From Elmis aenea (lineage: Eukaryota > Arthropoda > Insecta > Coleoptera > Elmidae), in NCBI GenBank assembly GCA_947652605.1, contig OX393580.1, forward strand, positions 19,178,159 to 19,242,158: DNA of 64,000 nt, read 5' to 3'. A program made the position numbers and the translations under genes. The notes beneath the pieces are model-generated. The model did not search any database, was not told where the DNA came from, and saw only the letters and a list, made by a program, of their open reading frames with translations. Within the stretch, counting starts at the first letter, position 1. The number at the start of each line of letters is the position of its first letter. This document shows, piece by piece, positions 1-10,506 of the stretch.

Positions 1-425
1 AACGTTTGCAACTAATAGATCAGTTTTTTATTATCGATTAATCGGAAAATTTTATTCTTGAGAATAGTTGGCGGCATGGTCTAACACTTATTGTAAGTTT
101 AAAAAAACTCAATAAAATCTCATACAACACTAGCTTTTAGCGATTTTAGGACAATTGGCAAGATTAAAGTGCTCTTATTTAAGGAGTTTATTAAAAAAAT
201 CAAGGGAACCGATAATTTACTTAATATTGTCTATAATTTTTTTTTTAATTTTTTTAATTTTTTAATAAAGGCATTTCATTCTTAATCGTTAAAATCTAGT
301 TTCATACAAATGTTGAGCTTTTTTTAAAACTTAATACTAGTTTTAGATCAGGCACAAAATTTTCTCGAGAATAAAATTATTTGAGAAACTAATAATAAAA
401 AACTTGTTTATTTGTTAGATGTTAA
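1..425. repeat. Degenerate MITE copy, cut by the window edge
   Basis: This stretch resembles the better-preserved inverted-repeat element at 38913-39424. Shared blocks are the run around 'aaaattttattcttgaga', the 'catggtctaa' block, and a mirrored 'gctaaaatctagt' block further right. The left terminus lies outside the window and the right one is worn, so the boundaries are approximate. No coding capacity is seen. Confidence 0.45.
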
Positions 426-854
426 AATTACTATAAGTATAAAAATTGAAATTTTAACGACAAATTTCACCTTTGGTCGTATTTTTGAATTCTGAACAAA
501 TGTAACGACGATTCGTTTGACCAAATGTTTCGTAGGGCTCGTTAGCCAAATGTTCTTGTAGTGGACTGATTCGTTCTTAATTAAACAAGTGACTGTTTCA
601 ATAATCAAATATTTATATTTAATATAACTTAAATAGATCCATACATAAATAATACAATAAGCGAGTTCGTTCTTAATACACAACTTTACTACTCGTAATG
701 CGATACGTTCGCTCTAATAATCGCAATCATACTACTGTCTGTACTAAACATCCCCGGGGCACAACACAGCCCCCACTACTGCCAACGGCAGCACGCAGCA
801 CCAAACCTTTAGTGAACATACGTGACGCTAAACTCACAACGAACACTCTCTATG

Positions 855-1066
855 AAGTTTTTTTTTGTAATTCTTAAAGTAAGGCCACTTTACTCTTGTG
901 AATATTTCTGATATCGCTAAAATCTAGAATCGTATGAATTTTTATAAAAAAAATTTCATCTTAGAATAAGTTTTAGGTTACTCACCAATTTTAAACAAGA
1001 ATAAAATTTTCTGAGAAATTTTTAATTAAAACCTTTTCATTTGTTGATACTTTTTGAATGACGCTG
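855..1066. repeat. Right half of a CAGCGTC-type MITE
   Basis: The segment reads toward a terminus '...tttttgaatgacgctg', followed by TA. It matches the right arm of the 38913-39424 element, including the 'ccactttactctt' and 'cgctaaaatctag' blocks. The left arm is missing, so this is a decayed half copy. Confidence 0.5.
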
Positions 1067-1224
1067 TATAAAAGATAAAATGTAGTGTGAATAATGAATT
1101 AATTAGTTGTAAAAAGGAAAAATAATCAAATTTCTTAAAAAAATAATCAAAAATTGGTGATTTTTTTGATTTTTTAAATTTAAATGGTTTTTGATTTTTT
1201 AAATAAAAATCAAATTTTGCCCTA

Positions 1225-1590
1225 CCCTGGTTTTAGGCCGGTTTAGAACAAGCTAAAGGTGGATTTGCATTGCCTAGTAGAGTTTGTATAACATTTTTAG
1301 AAAATATAAAGATCATTACAAAACTTTAGAACTTTTGCAAACAATAAATGCAAGATTATACACTTGAAACTACATATTTTCAAAAATTTTAAGGGCTGTA
1401 AGAAATGTGTCTAAGGCCGGTTCTGAACAAATGTCTTTAAAATTTTCAGAAAATATAAAAACCATTACAAAACTGTAAAATTTTTGCCAGAAAAAATCCA
1501 CTTGAAACCATTTTTAAAATTTTTATGGGCTGTACAAAATTGTTGTATATACATATATGCAAATTTGTATTGCTTAGGGCGTGTTTAACC
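1225..1590. repeat. Two-unit repeat, about 165 bp per unit
   Basis: Two tandem diverged units each carry 'aaggccggttt/ct-gaacaa', 'ttttagaaaatataaa..cattacaaaact' and 'aagggctgta'. A related pair of units lies at about 40700-41010, so this is a dispersed repeat. I recognise no family and no protein coding. Confidence 0.5.
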
Positions 1591-2004
1591 AACCACACAA
1601 TGCAAACGTACATCACGTTAAATATTATAAATTACAAAAATATGAAATCACAAATGGCTACTAAAAAAGTGTTTAATCAAATTTATTGTATACAATCTTT
1701 AAATATTGTTTATTCGTTAATGCTTTAATCCAGTCTTTTATAAATTCAATTTTCGACAATCTTTGTAACTTATTTTTAAAATACAAACCATTTGTTATAA
1801 TCTACCTGTATTACTTCAAAACTAAACGTTACTTGTTAAAATTGTGTCCCATTTTCCCACAAGGAAATAAAAAATAACTGACCTACTGTTCGCACGCCGA
1901 TTAAAATATTGTTTTTTGAACCTGGTTGTGCAACTGCATCAATTAAATAATTATTTTTGTGTGTAAATTACGCGACACACCTTGGGCTCAATTATTTAAA
2001 CCGG

Positions 2005-2130
2005 CAATAAGCTTTGTAACTAAATATTATGAATAACAAACAAAAAAACAGTAGCAACTTGTTTGTTGTACGCGAGCGATCGGTTATAAAAGCCAGGCTC
2101 GACTTGCTTTGTGTCAGTTTTACTCAGTAA
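2005..2130 (+). promoter_or_regulatory. Orphan cuticle-type core promoter on the plus strand
   Basis: A TATAAAAG box at 2085-2092 is followed 31 bases later by a GTCAGTTT initiator (predicted +1 at 2116). Upstream at about 2003-2016 lies CGGCAATAAGCTTTG, which resembles the shared upstream motif of the eight minus-strand cuticle genes and sits about 69 bases from the TATA box. The layout therefore matches genes A-H but points the other way. No ATG followed by two codons, a Lys codon and a GT donor is found downstream, and no Gly/Tyr-rich or RR-2 coding exon is visible on this strand. It may be the relic of a lost divergent gene, or drive a transcript I cannot recognise. Confidence 0.6.
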
Positions 2131-2600
2131 GTCGATCTAATGCACAGTTTCACCTGCTTGTATCATAAATTATAATAAATCAGTATCGATTCGAAGACAC
2201 TTTTCTACTAGTCAATCTTGACGTTAAAAATACTAACAGCATCATACGATTAAGGTACTATAAGTCCCAATTTTATCAAGTTTTTACTGTTGATTTTGAT
2301 TATAAGTTATACGTCCTACACCTAACAGTAGAAGGACTCATGACTAGATAAAAATTATAAGTTACACACAAAACTGGTAATCAAAGTAATAGGTTTTTAG
2401 CAAAAAGTTTAAGAACATGGCCTTATATGAACATTTTTAGTTTATATTCTTATAAAGCAATTAAAAACACATTTTTTGCGATTAGCCCATCTTATTGCTA
2501 GTGGTTTTTGTAACCACTCTGTATACTGATGTGATTTTTCTATACAGGATGTACAAAAATTTTCTCAGCCCGTAACTTCGTTATTTTTTATGATAAGCCG
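2131..2600. other. Unassigned AT-rich sequence
   Basis: No coding exon is recognised. A 'tacaggatgtacaaaaattt' stretch at about 2544 looks like the end of an old TA-inserting MITE, but no partner terminus was found. Confidence 0.4.
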
Positions 2601-2604
2601 AGAG

Positions 2605-3213
2605 TTACTTAAAAATGTTGAGGGCTTCAATGAATGATTGGATTTTCCATAAATTAAACTGCATCATACATAGTATCTCGTGAAAAAATAGGAAACGATA
2701 GATTAATTTTATTCTTGAGGCTTTCGCGGCCGTTATGCATAATACAATCTTGGTTTCCGGGTTTGGAACCGCGTCTTCTATATTTTTAAGTAGTTGACGT
2801 TTCGACCATTGTGTCTTGGTCTTTTTCAAAACGACTAATTTGTGAGGGATGTTGCTGGGTTTATATATCCAGCTTGTGGAGGCGTGGCGTTCCGCTTGAT
2901 GGATTTGTTCTGCCTCAGTGATTTTGTGATGACTGGTTTCCAGATGTTTGGGAGTTGTATGCCTGTGACTGTTGTAGTTGTTTGGGTTCTTGATGATTTC
3001 CAATGATTCTCGATATAATCTTGGCCAGAAATGGTTTGCGCGGGCCAGTAGTTTTGTTTCTCTGAAGAGGATGTTGTGTCCTGTACCCTGGGCGTGTTCT
3101 GCTACCGCTGATTTATCGACTTGTTTTCTTGTTGTTTGTCCTTCGTGTTCTTTGAGACGCGTTTGTATACTCCTGCCAGTTTGTCCTATGTATACTCCCA
3201 AACAGTCATCACA
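2605..3213 (-). pseudogene. Penelope-like element, C-terminal GIY-YIG endonuclease fragment
   Basis: An uninterrupted minus-strand reading frame covers the C-terminal end of a Penelope-like retroelement polyprotein. It starts with CDDCLGVYIGQTGRS, which contains the GIY-YIG signature in the form GVY..YIG with the downstream Arg. It continues through AVAEHAQGTGH, the typical His-containing part of the nuclease, an RLYRESLEI-type helix, and the SWIYKP tail. In intact elements this nuclease nicks the target for reverse transcription, and the reverse transcriptase lies upstream. Here the reverse transcriptase is absent, because the frame breaks at about 3213 where an inverted piece of the same element begins. 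It is therefore a truncated, non-functional copy. The family call rests on motif recognition and is strong; the subfamily is unknown. Confidence 0.8.
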
Positions 3214-3400
3214 AAATCACTGAGGCAGAACAAATCCATCAAGCGGAACGCCACGCCTCCACAAGCTGGATATATAAACCCAGCAACATCCCTCACAAAT
3301 TAGTCGTTTTGAAAAAGACCAAGACACAATGGTCGAAACGTCAACTACTTCTAAATATAGAAGACGCGGTTCCAAACCCGGAAACCAAGATTGTATGATA
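3203..3400 (+). mobile_element. Inverted second piece of the Penelope-like element
   Basis: On the plus strand this encodes the tail part of the same polyprotein (KITEAEQIHQAERH through ..NPETKIV), present in the opposite orientation at about 2745-2940. The two pieces are nearly identical and meet head to head. At the junction, 3203-3213 (cagtcatcaca) is shared by both arms. Such a junction fits template switching during insertion, as often seen for Penelope-like elements. Confidence 0.75.
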
Positions 3401-4473
3401 GATTAATTGTTGTAAAAACTCCAAAGCTTAGTTTTAAAATTAAAGAAATATTGGACTATGTACTGCTATATTTAAAAAAAATTATTACCTAACCAGCAGT
3501 CCATGTTTTTATGTGAATAAAAGAATCTTTGCTGCATCATCGCGGTTACTGATTGTATATGTTAAAAGTCAAACAGCAAATGATAATAAATATTTGAGAA
3601 AAAAAGTTTATTTATATTTAATTAATGAACATTAAAAATACTTTAGCCAAACTTTTAAAGAGCGAAATTTCAACAGTGTGTAAAATTAAATATAATTAAC
3701 AAGTATACATAAATAATATACTTAAAGCAATATTCATCGCAGTGAATTCTAATGTAATTCATAATATTTCCCACATAAGCTTTCACATATCGTCTCGCAC
3801 TGACACCTTGCGCAAAGATATCAAACTATCAAGTAGATAATTACTGCTAAAGTTAACAGTTTTCTAATTATTGTTACTTATATACAACGTTCAGTAACTT
3901 GCATCTACTTTCAATCATAATCTACACAAATATTTCCTTCTGAAACCAAATTATTTTCGTTTTAATCTGTAGTAACGCCTTGATAATACAACACTGTTTT
4001 TCTAACATTTTTACGATAACCAGCTACATATGTTACAATTTTCTTCAACCATACGATAATGAGCAGTTATCAGTAATTGAAAGTACAATATTATGATGTC
4101 TTATTGCCCGTATATAATTTACTAGTCATTTTAAATCTAAGCATGTGTAAATACATGTTGATAATCTTATCATTTGGTGTTTTACTTGCTTCATACCGTA
4201 ATTACATGCTATTGCTGAAAGTGTTTGAGAAATACTTTTCTAGACCAAATGTATCTGATTCTGGAATATACGTGCACTAACGGTGCATGAACGTTTGTGA
4301 TTTTCGTTTTAAAAATGTCGGTGTGCAACCAAGGTAGATAAAGTTTGGAGTTCTTAGGGAATTTGTGAAACACTTAACTATATCACAATACCGCATAATT
4401 AAACATCACACTGATAATTTATATTATGTTAATTACTTTTAAGAATTAATTTAATCATTGGGATAAGATTTAT
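3401..4473. other. AT-rich intergenic sequence, nothing recognised
   Basis: Frequent stops in all frames. The longest plus-strand frame here (4077-4280) has no domain or signal that I recognise. No inverted-repeat termini were found. Confidence 0.5.
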
Positions 4474-6384
4474 TTAAGGGGCTACATACACGTAGGATGG
4501 GTAAAAATAGGGTAGGTACATTAAAAAACGTTTATTACATTCATCTTAAAACTCATACTTTTCTCTATAAAATGTAAAATTTTTAACAGGGAAACGTGGT
4601 AGTTACTTCCGTTTTTCTAAAATGGCTTCTGTAATACGTTTTTTTTCTGTTAGAGTAGACAAAAAAATGTAGTCCTTGAATTGGCCGATTTTTATTTTTC
4701 CATTATTTTGCAAAATTGCGGACATCTGAATATAAATTTAAGGTTTTGACGACAAATTTGATCTTCATTAATTCATAAAAAATGAACTACGACGTTTAAA
4801 AGAAAAATCCTATGACAAAGACTAGATAATTGGTTTAAGATTCACTGTACCCAATCTTATGTTAATTGGCCCATCCATTTTTGAGATATAATGGTTACCG
4901 TTTTTAAAGACAACATTTTGAGAAAAACGCTGGGACGTGATCACGCAGCGCTGTTGCCAAGAGTTCGATTGGTTTTACAACAATGTCTCACAAGGGGTGC
5001 GAAAAATTGCTCGAAAACAATTGCACGAACAACAATTTCTCGAAAAAAAAATTGCTCGAAATAATGAAAAAATATTTTTATAAATACAAAATAATTAAAT
5101 GTACTAGAAAAGTTGTTTACATTTGTTTACACTTAGAAAAATGTATATAAATTTCTTTACAAATACATGTACACTTACTCAATTTGTTGTTCAGATAAGA
5201 CTATAAATATTTGAAAATATTATATACTACATAACTGCTGATTCTGACTATATTGTTGTTATCTTTTGTTCAAATGTTTCTAATGTATATCTCAACAACA
5301 AATAAGAAACCTTCGTAACACGTACCAAATGAGTTTTAAAAGGTTTTACACCTTTTTTTGTTTTCACAGCCAGGGGTGGATCTAGGTTTTTCGGGACCAA
5401 GGGCTTATTGAAGTCCAATGAGGCCCCATTGTTGTTAGATTAAGAATCTTTAAATTGGGGTTTAAAATTCATTTTTAATAACATCAAAATCAGAGTTGAA
5501 ATATATTTATTTATGAAATGGTGTTGAACGACAAACATTATCTATATATATATAAAAATGAATGTATGTATGTATGTATGGATATTTGTCCTTTATGCAT
5601 TCCTATACCATTCATCCGATCCTGACCAAATTTGGCACAGACAATCTATAGGACCAAGGGAAGAAGATAGGCTTATAAGAATTCCCAAAAAAATTGTCCA
5701 GAAAAGATATTGAGGTAAACGTGCCAAAATCTTACACGCAACATTTAAATCGGGTCGTCTGAAGCGAGAATTTCGTCAAAATTTGACAATTTGACAATTT
5801 GACGTAACGTTTAAACGCTCGAACCTTCTCCGATTCGACATTTTCGTACATGTGTCGTACCGATTCGGAATCGTCTCGCTCTCCCCGACAAGTACGTACC
5901 AAACAATCCCACTTTCGAGTGAAATTCGGACCACGAACGAGAAAAAGCGCAGGAGCGAGCACGCACTACATACTAACGAACGTCGAAAGCCTTTTTCAAA
6001 GAGCGATTAAAAATACCCGGGGGCGTATAAAAATCGCGAACTTTTTTGAAGGGTGGTATAAAGGATTGAATTTTAATATGTGCACGCTCAGGACCTCGGA
6101 AAAAATCGCTTGCAAACGTTATTAATTAAAACGTGCAAAAATGTTCGTACTTGCATAATGGAAAACGTCGTCGCGCGTACGCATTGTCAAACTTTGACAG
6201 AATAATAGAAGCGCTCAGACCATTCTGGACCATTCTCCAATAATTAGGCTTTCTGTACATGTATCATACCAGATCGGAATCGCCTCGCTCTCCCCTAAAC
6301 ATACATACGAAACAATCCCAGTTTCGAGTTGAATTCATATTTGAGAATATGAAAATACGATGACATTTAAAAATAAATTGATAT

Positions 6385-6555
6385 GTAACCTAGAAATTGA
6401 AGTATGTCAAAAGACAGTACTGTCAAACTGACAGCATATCCTAGAAATTGAAGTATGTCAATACTGTCAAACTGATAGCATAACTTAGAAACTGAATTAT
6501 GTCAATACTGTCAAACTGACACCATAACCTAGAAATTAAAGTATGTCATTGTCAA
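6385..6555. repeat. Tandem repeat inside the Helitron, about 50-60 bp units
   Basis: About three and a half units of 'cctagaaattgaagtatgtcaatactgtcaaactgacagcata' with small length changes. It is non-coding. Confidence 0.7.
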
Positions 6556-6712
6556 CGGACCGTTGAGCTGATGACGTATGCATTACAAACATCGTTGCTA
6601 AGATACGCTGTAAATGACAGTTATTATGTTTTTTATCTATGATGACAGTAAGACTGTTATTTGACAGTTCGTCTATCTATATATAAAAAATCAACGCATT
6701 TTCTATTTAATT

Positions 6713-7373
6713 ATGCCTCCCAAACGGAAGAATTGGTCAATCTACACCTAAAGCAAAGAAAAAAAAAGCTCTACGAGCTTCAGAAGCAGATAAGCAACGG
6801 GAAGATTGGAAACGAATCGATTACGCAATGCTCAAGCCCGTTCATCTGAAACGGACGAGCAACGGGAAGCAAGATTGGAAACGAATCGATTACGCAATGC
6901 TCAAGCCCGTTCATCTGAAATGGACGAGCAACGGGAAGCAAGATTGAAAACTCATCGATTACGCAATGCTCAAGCCCGTTCATCTGAAATGGACGAGCAA
7001 CGGGAAGCAAGATTGAAAACTCATCGATTACGCAATGCTCAAGCCCGTTCATCTGAAATAGACTAGCAACGGGAAGCAAGATTGGAAACGAATCGATTAC
7101 GCAATGCTCAAGCCCGTTCATCTGAAATGGACGAGCAACGGGAAGCAAGATTGAAAACTCATCGATTACGCAATGCTCAAGCCCGTTCATCTGAAATAGA
7201 CTAGCAACGGGAAGCAAGATTGGAAACGAATCGATTACGCAATGCTCAAGCCCGTTCATCTGAAACGGACGAGAAACGGGAAGCAAGATTGGAAACGAAT
7301 CGATTACGCAATGCTCAAGCCCGTTCATCTGAAATGATTGGAAACGAATCGACTACGTAATGCTCTCACTAGA
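6713..7373 (+). pseudogene. Decayed Helitron-type N-terminal protein with 23-residue repeats
   Basis: The frame opens with MPPKRKNW, a start typical of arthropod Helitron polyproteins, but is stopped within 13 codons and again before the repeats. Downstream the plus strand reads charged 23-residue repeats of the form LETNRLRNAQARSSE-TDEQREAR. Such arginine/glutamate repeats precede the Helitron helicase-like domain in related proteins. In-frame TAG codons interrupt two of the repeats (near 7062 and 7200), and the frame ends soon after the array. Rep and helicase parts are missing. It is a dead scrap carried by a non-autonomous element. Confidence 0.6.
6804..7350. repeat. 69-bp tandem array, nearly eight units
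   Basis: Units begin gattggaaacgaatcg and recur every 69 bases from 6804, with two alternating variants (gaaacgaatcg and aaaactcatcg). 69 is divisible by three, so the repeat stays in frame as a 23-residue peptide. The last unit is joined by a deletion at about 7335. The high identity between units points to recent unequal exchange. Confidence 0.85.
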
Positions 7374-7889
7374 TGAATAATTTGTTTTACATTAAATTTT
7401 GAGCTATTTATATCTCAGGAACGAAGTCAATTATGGACAAACGAAAGATAATTTTTTGCGCAAGAAGAAAAATACGCGCAAGGCGGTGTCTAGCGGTGAA
7501 GGAAGGAGTGTTGTACATAAAAATTTGAGCCAATCGATTGTTCAACGACACGCTTAGTAATAATCGATATATCTAGGAAACATAGAGACATGTAGCGTGC
7601 AACAAACGAAAGGTAATTTATTGCGCAAAGAGAACTTTACGCGCAAAGAGAATTCTACGCGCAAGCCGGGATCTCCGGAATCGCTAGTCTTATATAAAAA
7701 AACAAAAAAAATAAAGAAATATTATTAACAAAAACGTGCAAAAAAACAAAACGTATGATAATATTTCAATTTTTGTAGGCCCTCGACGCTTGGGGACCCA
7801 GGGCTTAAGCCCTATTAGTCCCTATGTATGTAGATCCGCCCCTGTTCACCGCCTACTTTATCTTAAAAAAAAGTTTTGTAACTTGCGCA

Positions 7890-8306
7890 ATATTGAAAAT
7901 AACTACATCAACCCTTATATATTTAAAATTAGAAAAACAAAAGGAATTTAAATAGGTCACAGCTGACTATAGCTCCCATTAAAAAAAAAAGGTAAGTTTG
8001 TGTCATAACTTTTTAACGACGAGCGTATTTTTTTTGTATAATTGAGTTTTACATAAAAATATCTAAAAATTATTTCAATAAAATTATTCGATTTTTACAA
8101 CAATAACGGAGATATGACACATTACAATCATGACAAAAAACACTTTTTTCCAATAAATAAAAAACAAAAAACGATAAAATAGTTTTGAAAACGGTTTCGA
8201 GTTTTTCTCAATAAATGTACATTTTTTGTAAATTAACCATTTCTCCATCTTGAATATTAAGCGAAATACCCATGTAATCCCATCGAATTTGGACCACCCT
8301 GTACAA
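7890..8306. mobile_element. Half copy of TA-flanked MITE (ACAGGGTGGTCCAAATTC family)
   Basis: It ends with '...catcgaatttggaccaccctgta', the same terminus as the complete element at 28644-29276, and shares the internal 'gtttgtgtcataactttttaacg' block. The left terminus is absent, so the copy is truncated. Confidence 0.7.
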
Positions 8307-8827
8307 TTAAATATAGGTATAGTATATACCTATTATCGTCAGTGTAGGTACGTGTATTTGTAAATAAATTTAAATACATTTTACTAAGAGTAAACAAATG
8401 TAACAACTTTTCTAGTACATTTAATTATTTTGTATTTATACAAATTTAATATTTTTTCATTATTTCGAGCAATTTTCGTTTCGAGGAGTTTTCCATTCGA
8501 GAAACTGTTTTTCGAGCTATTGTTTTCGAGCAATTTTCACCAAACCGTCTCACAACTGTACGTGCGCTTATTTAGTAGATACTAAAAATGGCGTATTTTG
8601 GAGTTTGCAAGTGATAAGACGCACCACCGTTTTAGCGGGCCAATGGAATTTGAGTTTGAGCGTTTTATAGGTGAGATTTACGGTACTTGGCCAGCTGTAA
8701 CTTAGCCAATTTTTGGAATTTTTTATTGAAACTTCAGAGAATGTAACTAAAAAGTTATTCTATCAATTAAAGATATTTTTGAAAAATCGTTTTTTTTTTA
8801 CTTGCCTAGGGGTATCTAGCCCCTTAA

Positions 8828-9290
8828 GATTTAATAAAACTAACCAAATTCACACACAAATTTCTGTGGTTCCTTGAAGTTTTTTAAACTTTTTAAAAAT
8901 AGGATGCTTAATTTTGATTCTAAAATTGGTAAAAATATTTATTTGATGCTATTACAGTTACTTTGGGAACAAAGCAGTAGTTATTGTATATGAAATTTTT
9001 ATTTATTTTTGTAAGGCTACATAAATAAATTGTTTTTTAAACTATACAGATTGGTTGTAGCTGTTTACCCTTAAACACTAATTTGTTAAGAGTATTGTGC
9101 ACATATTTCAGTTACCATAATTCTAAGCAATAGTTGATTTACTTATTACCCAACATGCATACCCCTTATAAAATAATTTGTTTATGATATAAATGAATGA
9201 ATATTTGTACTAGAAAGACACATAAAGACCTTCCTTAAAGGACTCTAAATAAAGGAACAGACAGTATCGATCGCCAGAATATTTTGAAAG
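8828..9290. other. 3' flank of gene A, no other gene seen
   Basis: AT-rich sequence between the transposon nest and the stop codon of gene A. No coding or repeat structure is recognised. Confidence 0.5.
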
Positions 9291-9294
9291 TAAT

Positions 9295-10338
9295 TTAGTG
9301 ATGTCCTGTTGTGATGGCGATGGCTGGTGCTACATGCTGGGGGTGGACAGCATGGCCAGTGCGGTGGACTACAGCGTTGAAACCGTTGTGGTCATCGGCG
9401 GTGTAGTGTACGGTTCTGATGGTACCATCGGGTTCGACGAGGGAGTATTCTCCATTAACTACGTCACCGTTGCGTACTTCGTGTTGGTTTTTGCGGTCAC
9501 CAGTATTGACATCAGCAACTCCGTAGTCGAAAGAGTAGTGAGGAGGGGCCTGGTTCAAAATTTAAAAAATATGTAACAAAATAATGAAAACTATACCTGA
9601 TTGTGCTAATTCATTTAAAGTTTGATATACCTACATGATAGTCAACGGTCGGGGCTACTGCAATGTGACCGTGTCCACCATAGGCACCTATTCCAATAGC
9701 ACCTAAGGCACCCCCAACTCTTCCACCAAGTGCACCACCTCCAAGTACACCACCTCCAAGTGCACCACCAGATCCGGCGCCAAGACCGTTACCACCGTAT
9801 GCTCCTCCATAACCACCATATCCTCCGGCGTTGCCACCATATCCTCCTTGACCGCCAAAGCCGCCTTGACCACCGGCTTGGCTTTCGACAAATGCTACAA
9901 GTACAGCAATAGCAACGAACTGAAACATAAATATTAAAATTATTTTATTAATTAGGGCATTTATTATCAACTTCCAACAATTTTCATAGTACAGCTAGAT
10001 ATCATATTTTTGTTTACTGTAAATCAATCTTTTTCTACACTAAGGCAAATCACCGTCACCGGTGTGCGAGCCCTAACACCCGTAAGTATTTTACAATCTA
10101 GATGTTTTGTTTATAAAGCACACTACCATAGGAAATTACCTCGATGTTTTATCAATAATTAGGTAATTCAATTTTAAGTGCCACTTTTTTCCGACCCAAA
10201 GAACACATAATTATAATTAACTTTAAATAATATGCACTTATATTCATTCCACACACACCTTTAAGGATTTCTGTTGCTGTATTCGTTTACCCACTTAACA
10301 AAATTATTTTAAAATATTCAACCTACCTTAGCAATCAT
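9295..10338 (-). CDS. Cuticular protein, RR-2 family (gene A)
   Basis: Three exons on the minus strand: 10327-10338 (MIAK), 9635-9919 and 9295-9549, with GT..AG borders and both introns phase 0; 183 residues in total. Exons 1 and 2 join to give the signal peptide [18 protein letters not shown] Gly-rich arm follows ([18 protein letters not shown]), ending VDYH. Exon 3 starts [13 protein letters not shown] and carries the RR-2 chitin-binding domain, residues about 100-163, with [21 protein letters not shown] and [16 protein letters not shown] short His-containing tail TTGHH ends it. The family binds chitin fibres in exo- or procuticle outside the epidermal cell. The start was chosen because it makes the hydrophobic signal and lies 52 bases after the predicted transcription start. 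Confidence 0.92.
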
Positions 10339-10385
10339 GTTTGTTGTATGTTTGTTAAGACTGTTGTCTTTAAGGCTTTAGAAAC

Positions 10386-10505
10386 AGACTGATTTAAGGG
10401 TTGTAAGTTTCAGCTTTTATAGTTAAGAATACAAACCATTCACTGTAATGCGATACTCTGTAATGTATATGTGCACAGTAATAATTTGAAAGTTATTACG
10501 TTGAC
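10386..10505 (-). promoter_or_regulatory. Promoter of gene A
   Basis: On the minus strand, a TATAAAAG box (10414-10421) lies 31 bases before a TCAGTCT initiator (predicted +1 at 10390). A GTGAATG motif is at 10437-10443. The shared upstream motif GTCAACGTAATAACTTTCA is at 10488-10505, 67 bases before the TATA box. Confidence 0.8.
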
Positions 10506-10506
10506 G

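Larger units (their letters stand above)
5541..7687 (+). mobile_element. Non-autonomous Helitron
   Basis: The left end TCTATATATATATAAAAATG is preceded by A (5540). The right end is a GC-rich hairpin (ccgg..ccgg, about 7663-7678) followed by CTAG (7684-7687) and T (7688). TC...CTRR ends between host A and T, with a 3' hairpin, are diagnostic of Helitrons. The left part also holds the (TATG)n run and 'gaccaaatttggca' block common in arthropod Helitrons. It retains an N-terminal scrap of a Helitron-type protein but no Rep or helicase domain. Confidence 0.7.
5371..7844. mobile_element. hAT-like element with 8-bp target duplication
   Basis: It starts CAGGGGTGGATCTAGG and ends GTAGATCCGCCCCTG, so the termini are inverted repeats of CAGGGGYGGATCTA. 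The flanks are TTCACAGC (5363-5370) and TTCACCGC (7845-7852), an 8-bp duplication with one mismatch, as expected for hAT. The remaining non-Helitron parts are only about 170 bp on each side, with no transposase. This was a small MITE before a Helitron landed in it. Confidence 0.65.
4994..8546. mobile_element. Mutator-like MITE with long inverted repeats
   Basis: Long inverted arms lie at about 4996-5175 and 8345-8544. They share 'aattgctcgaaaacaat', 'cattatttcgagcaatt' (inverted) and 'actagaaaagttgtttac' (inverted). A 9-base direct repeat GTCTCACAA flanks them at 4985-4993 and 8547-8555. A 9-bp duplication with long arms is the hallmark of Mutator-like elements. No transposase is present. The centre has been invaded by a hAT-like element and a TA-flanked MITE. 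Confidence 0.65.
4478..8823. mobile_element. piggyBac-like non-autonomous element (outer shell of the nest)
   Basis: The ends are GGGGCTACATAC on the left and, read inward from the right, GGGGCTAGATAC. Both ends are flanked by TTAA (4474-4477 and 8824-8827), the target duplicated by piggyBac transposases. Without the material inserted between 4985 and 8555 the element would be under 0.8 kb. It has no transposase frame, so it is a MITE-type derivative. The assignment rests only on the TTAA site and the short inverted repeat. Confidence 0.6.

Noticed and set aside
6780..7328. Minus-strand frame with repeated MNGLEHCVIDSFPILLPV
   Set aside because: It is the antisense of the 69-bp Helitron array, kept open because the unit length is divisible by three. 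The plus-strand charged repeat matches Helitron proteins, this one matches nothing.
9298..9576. Plus-strand open frame opposite the RR-2 exon of gene A, and similar ones opposite B, C, D, F, G and H
   Set aside because: They are antisense shadows of a conserved, GC-richer coding exon. Their residues simply mirror the RR-2 codons and they lack starts, splice context or independent motifs.
9703..9912. Short frames on both strands overlapping exon 2 of gene A
   Set aside because: Out-of-frame readings of the Gly-rich arm.
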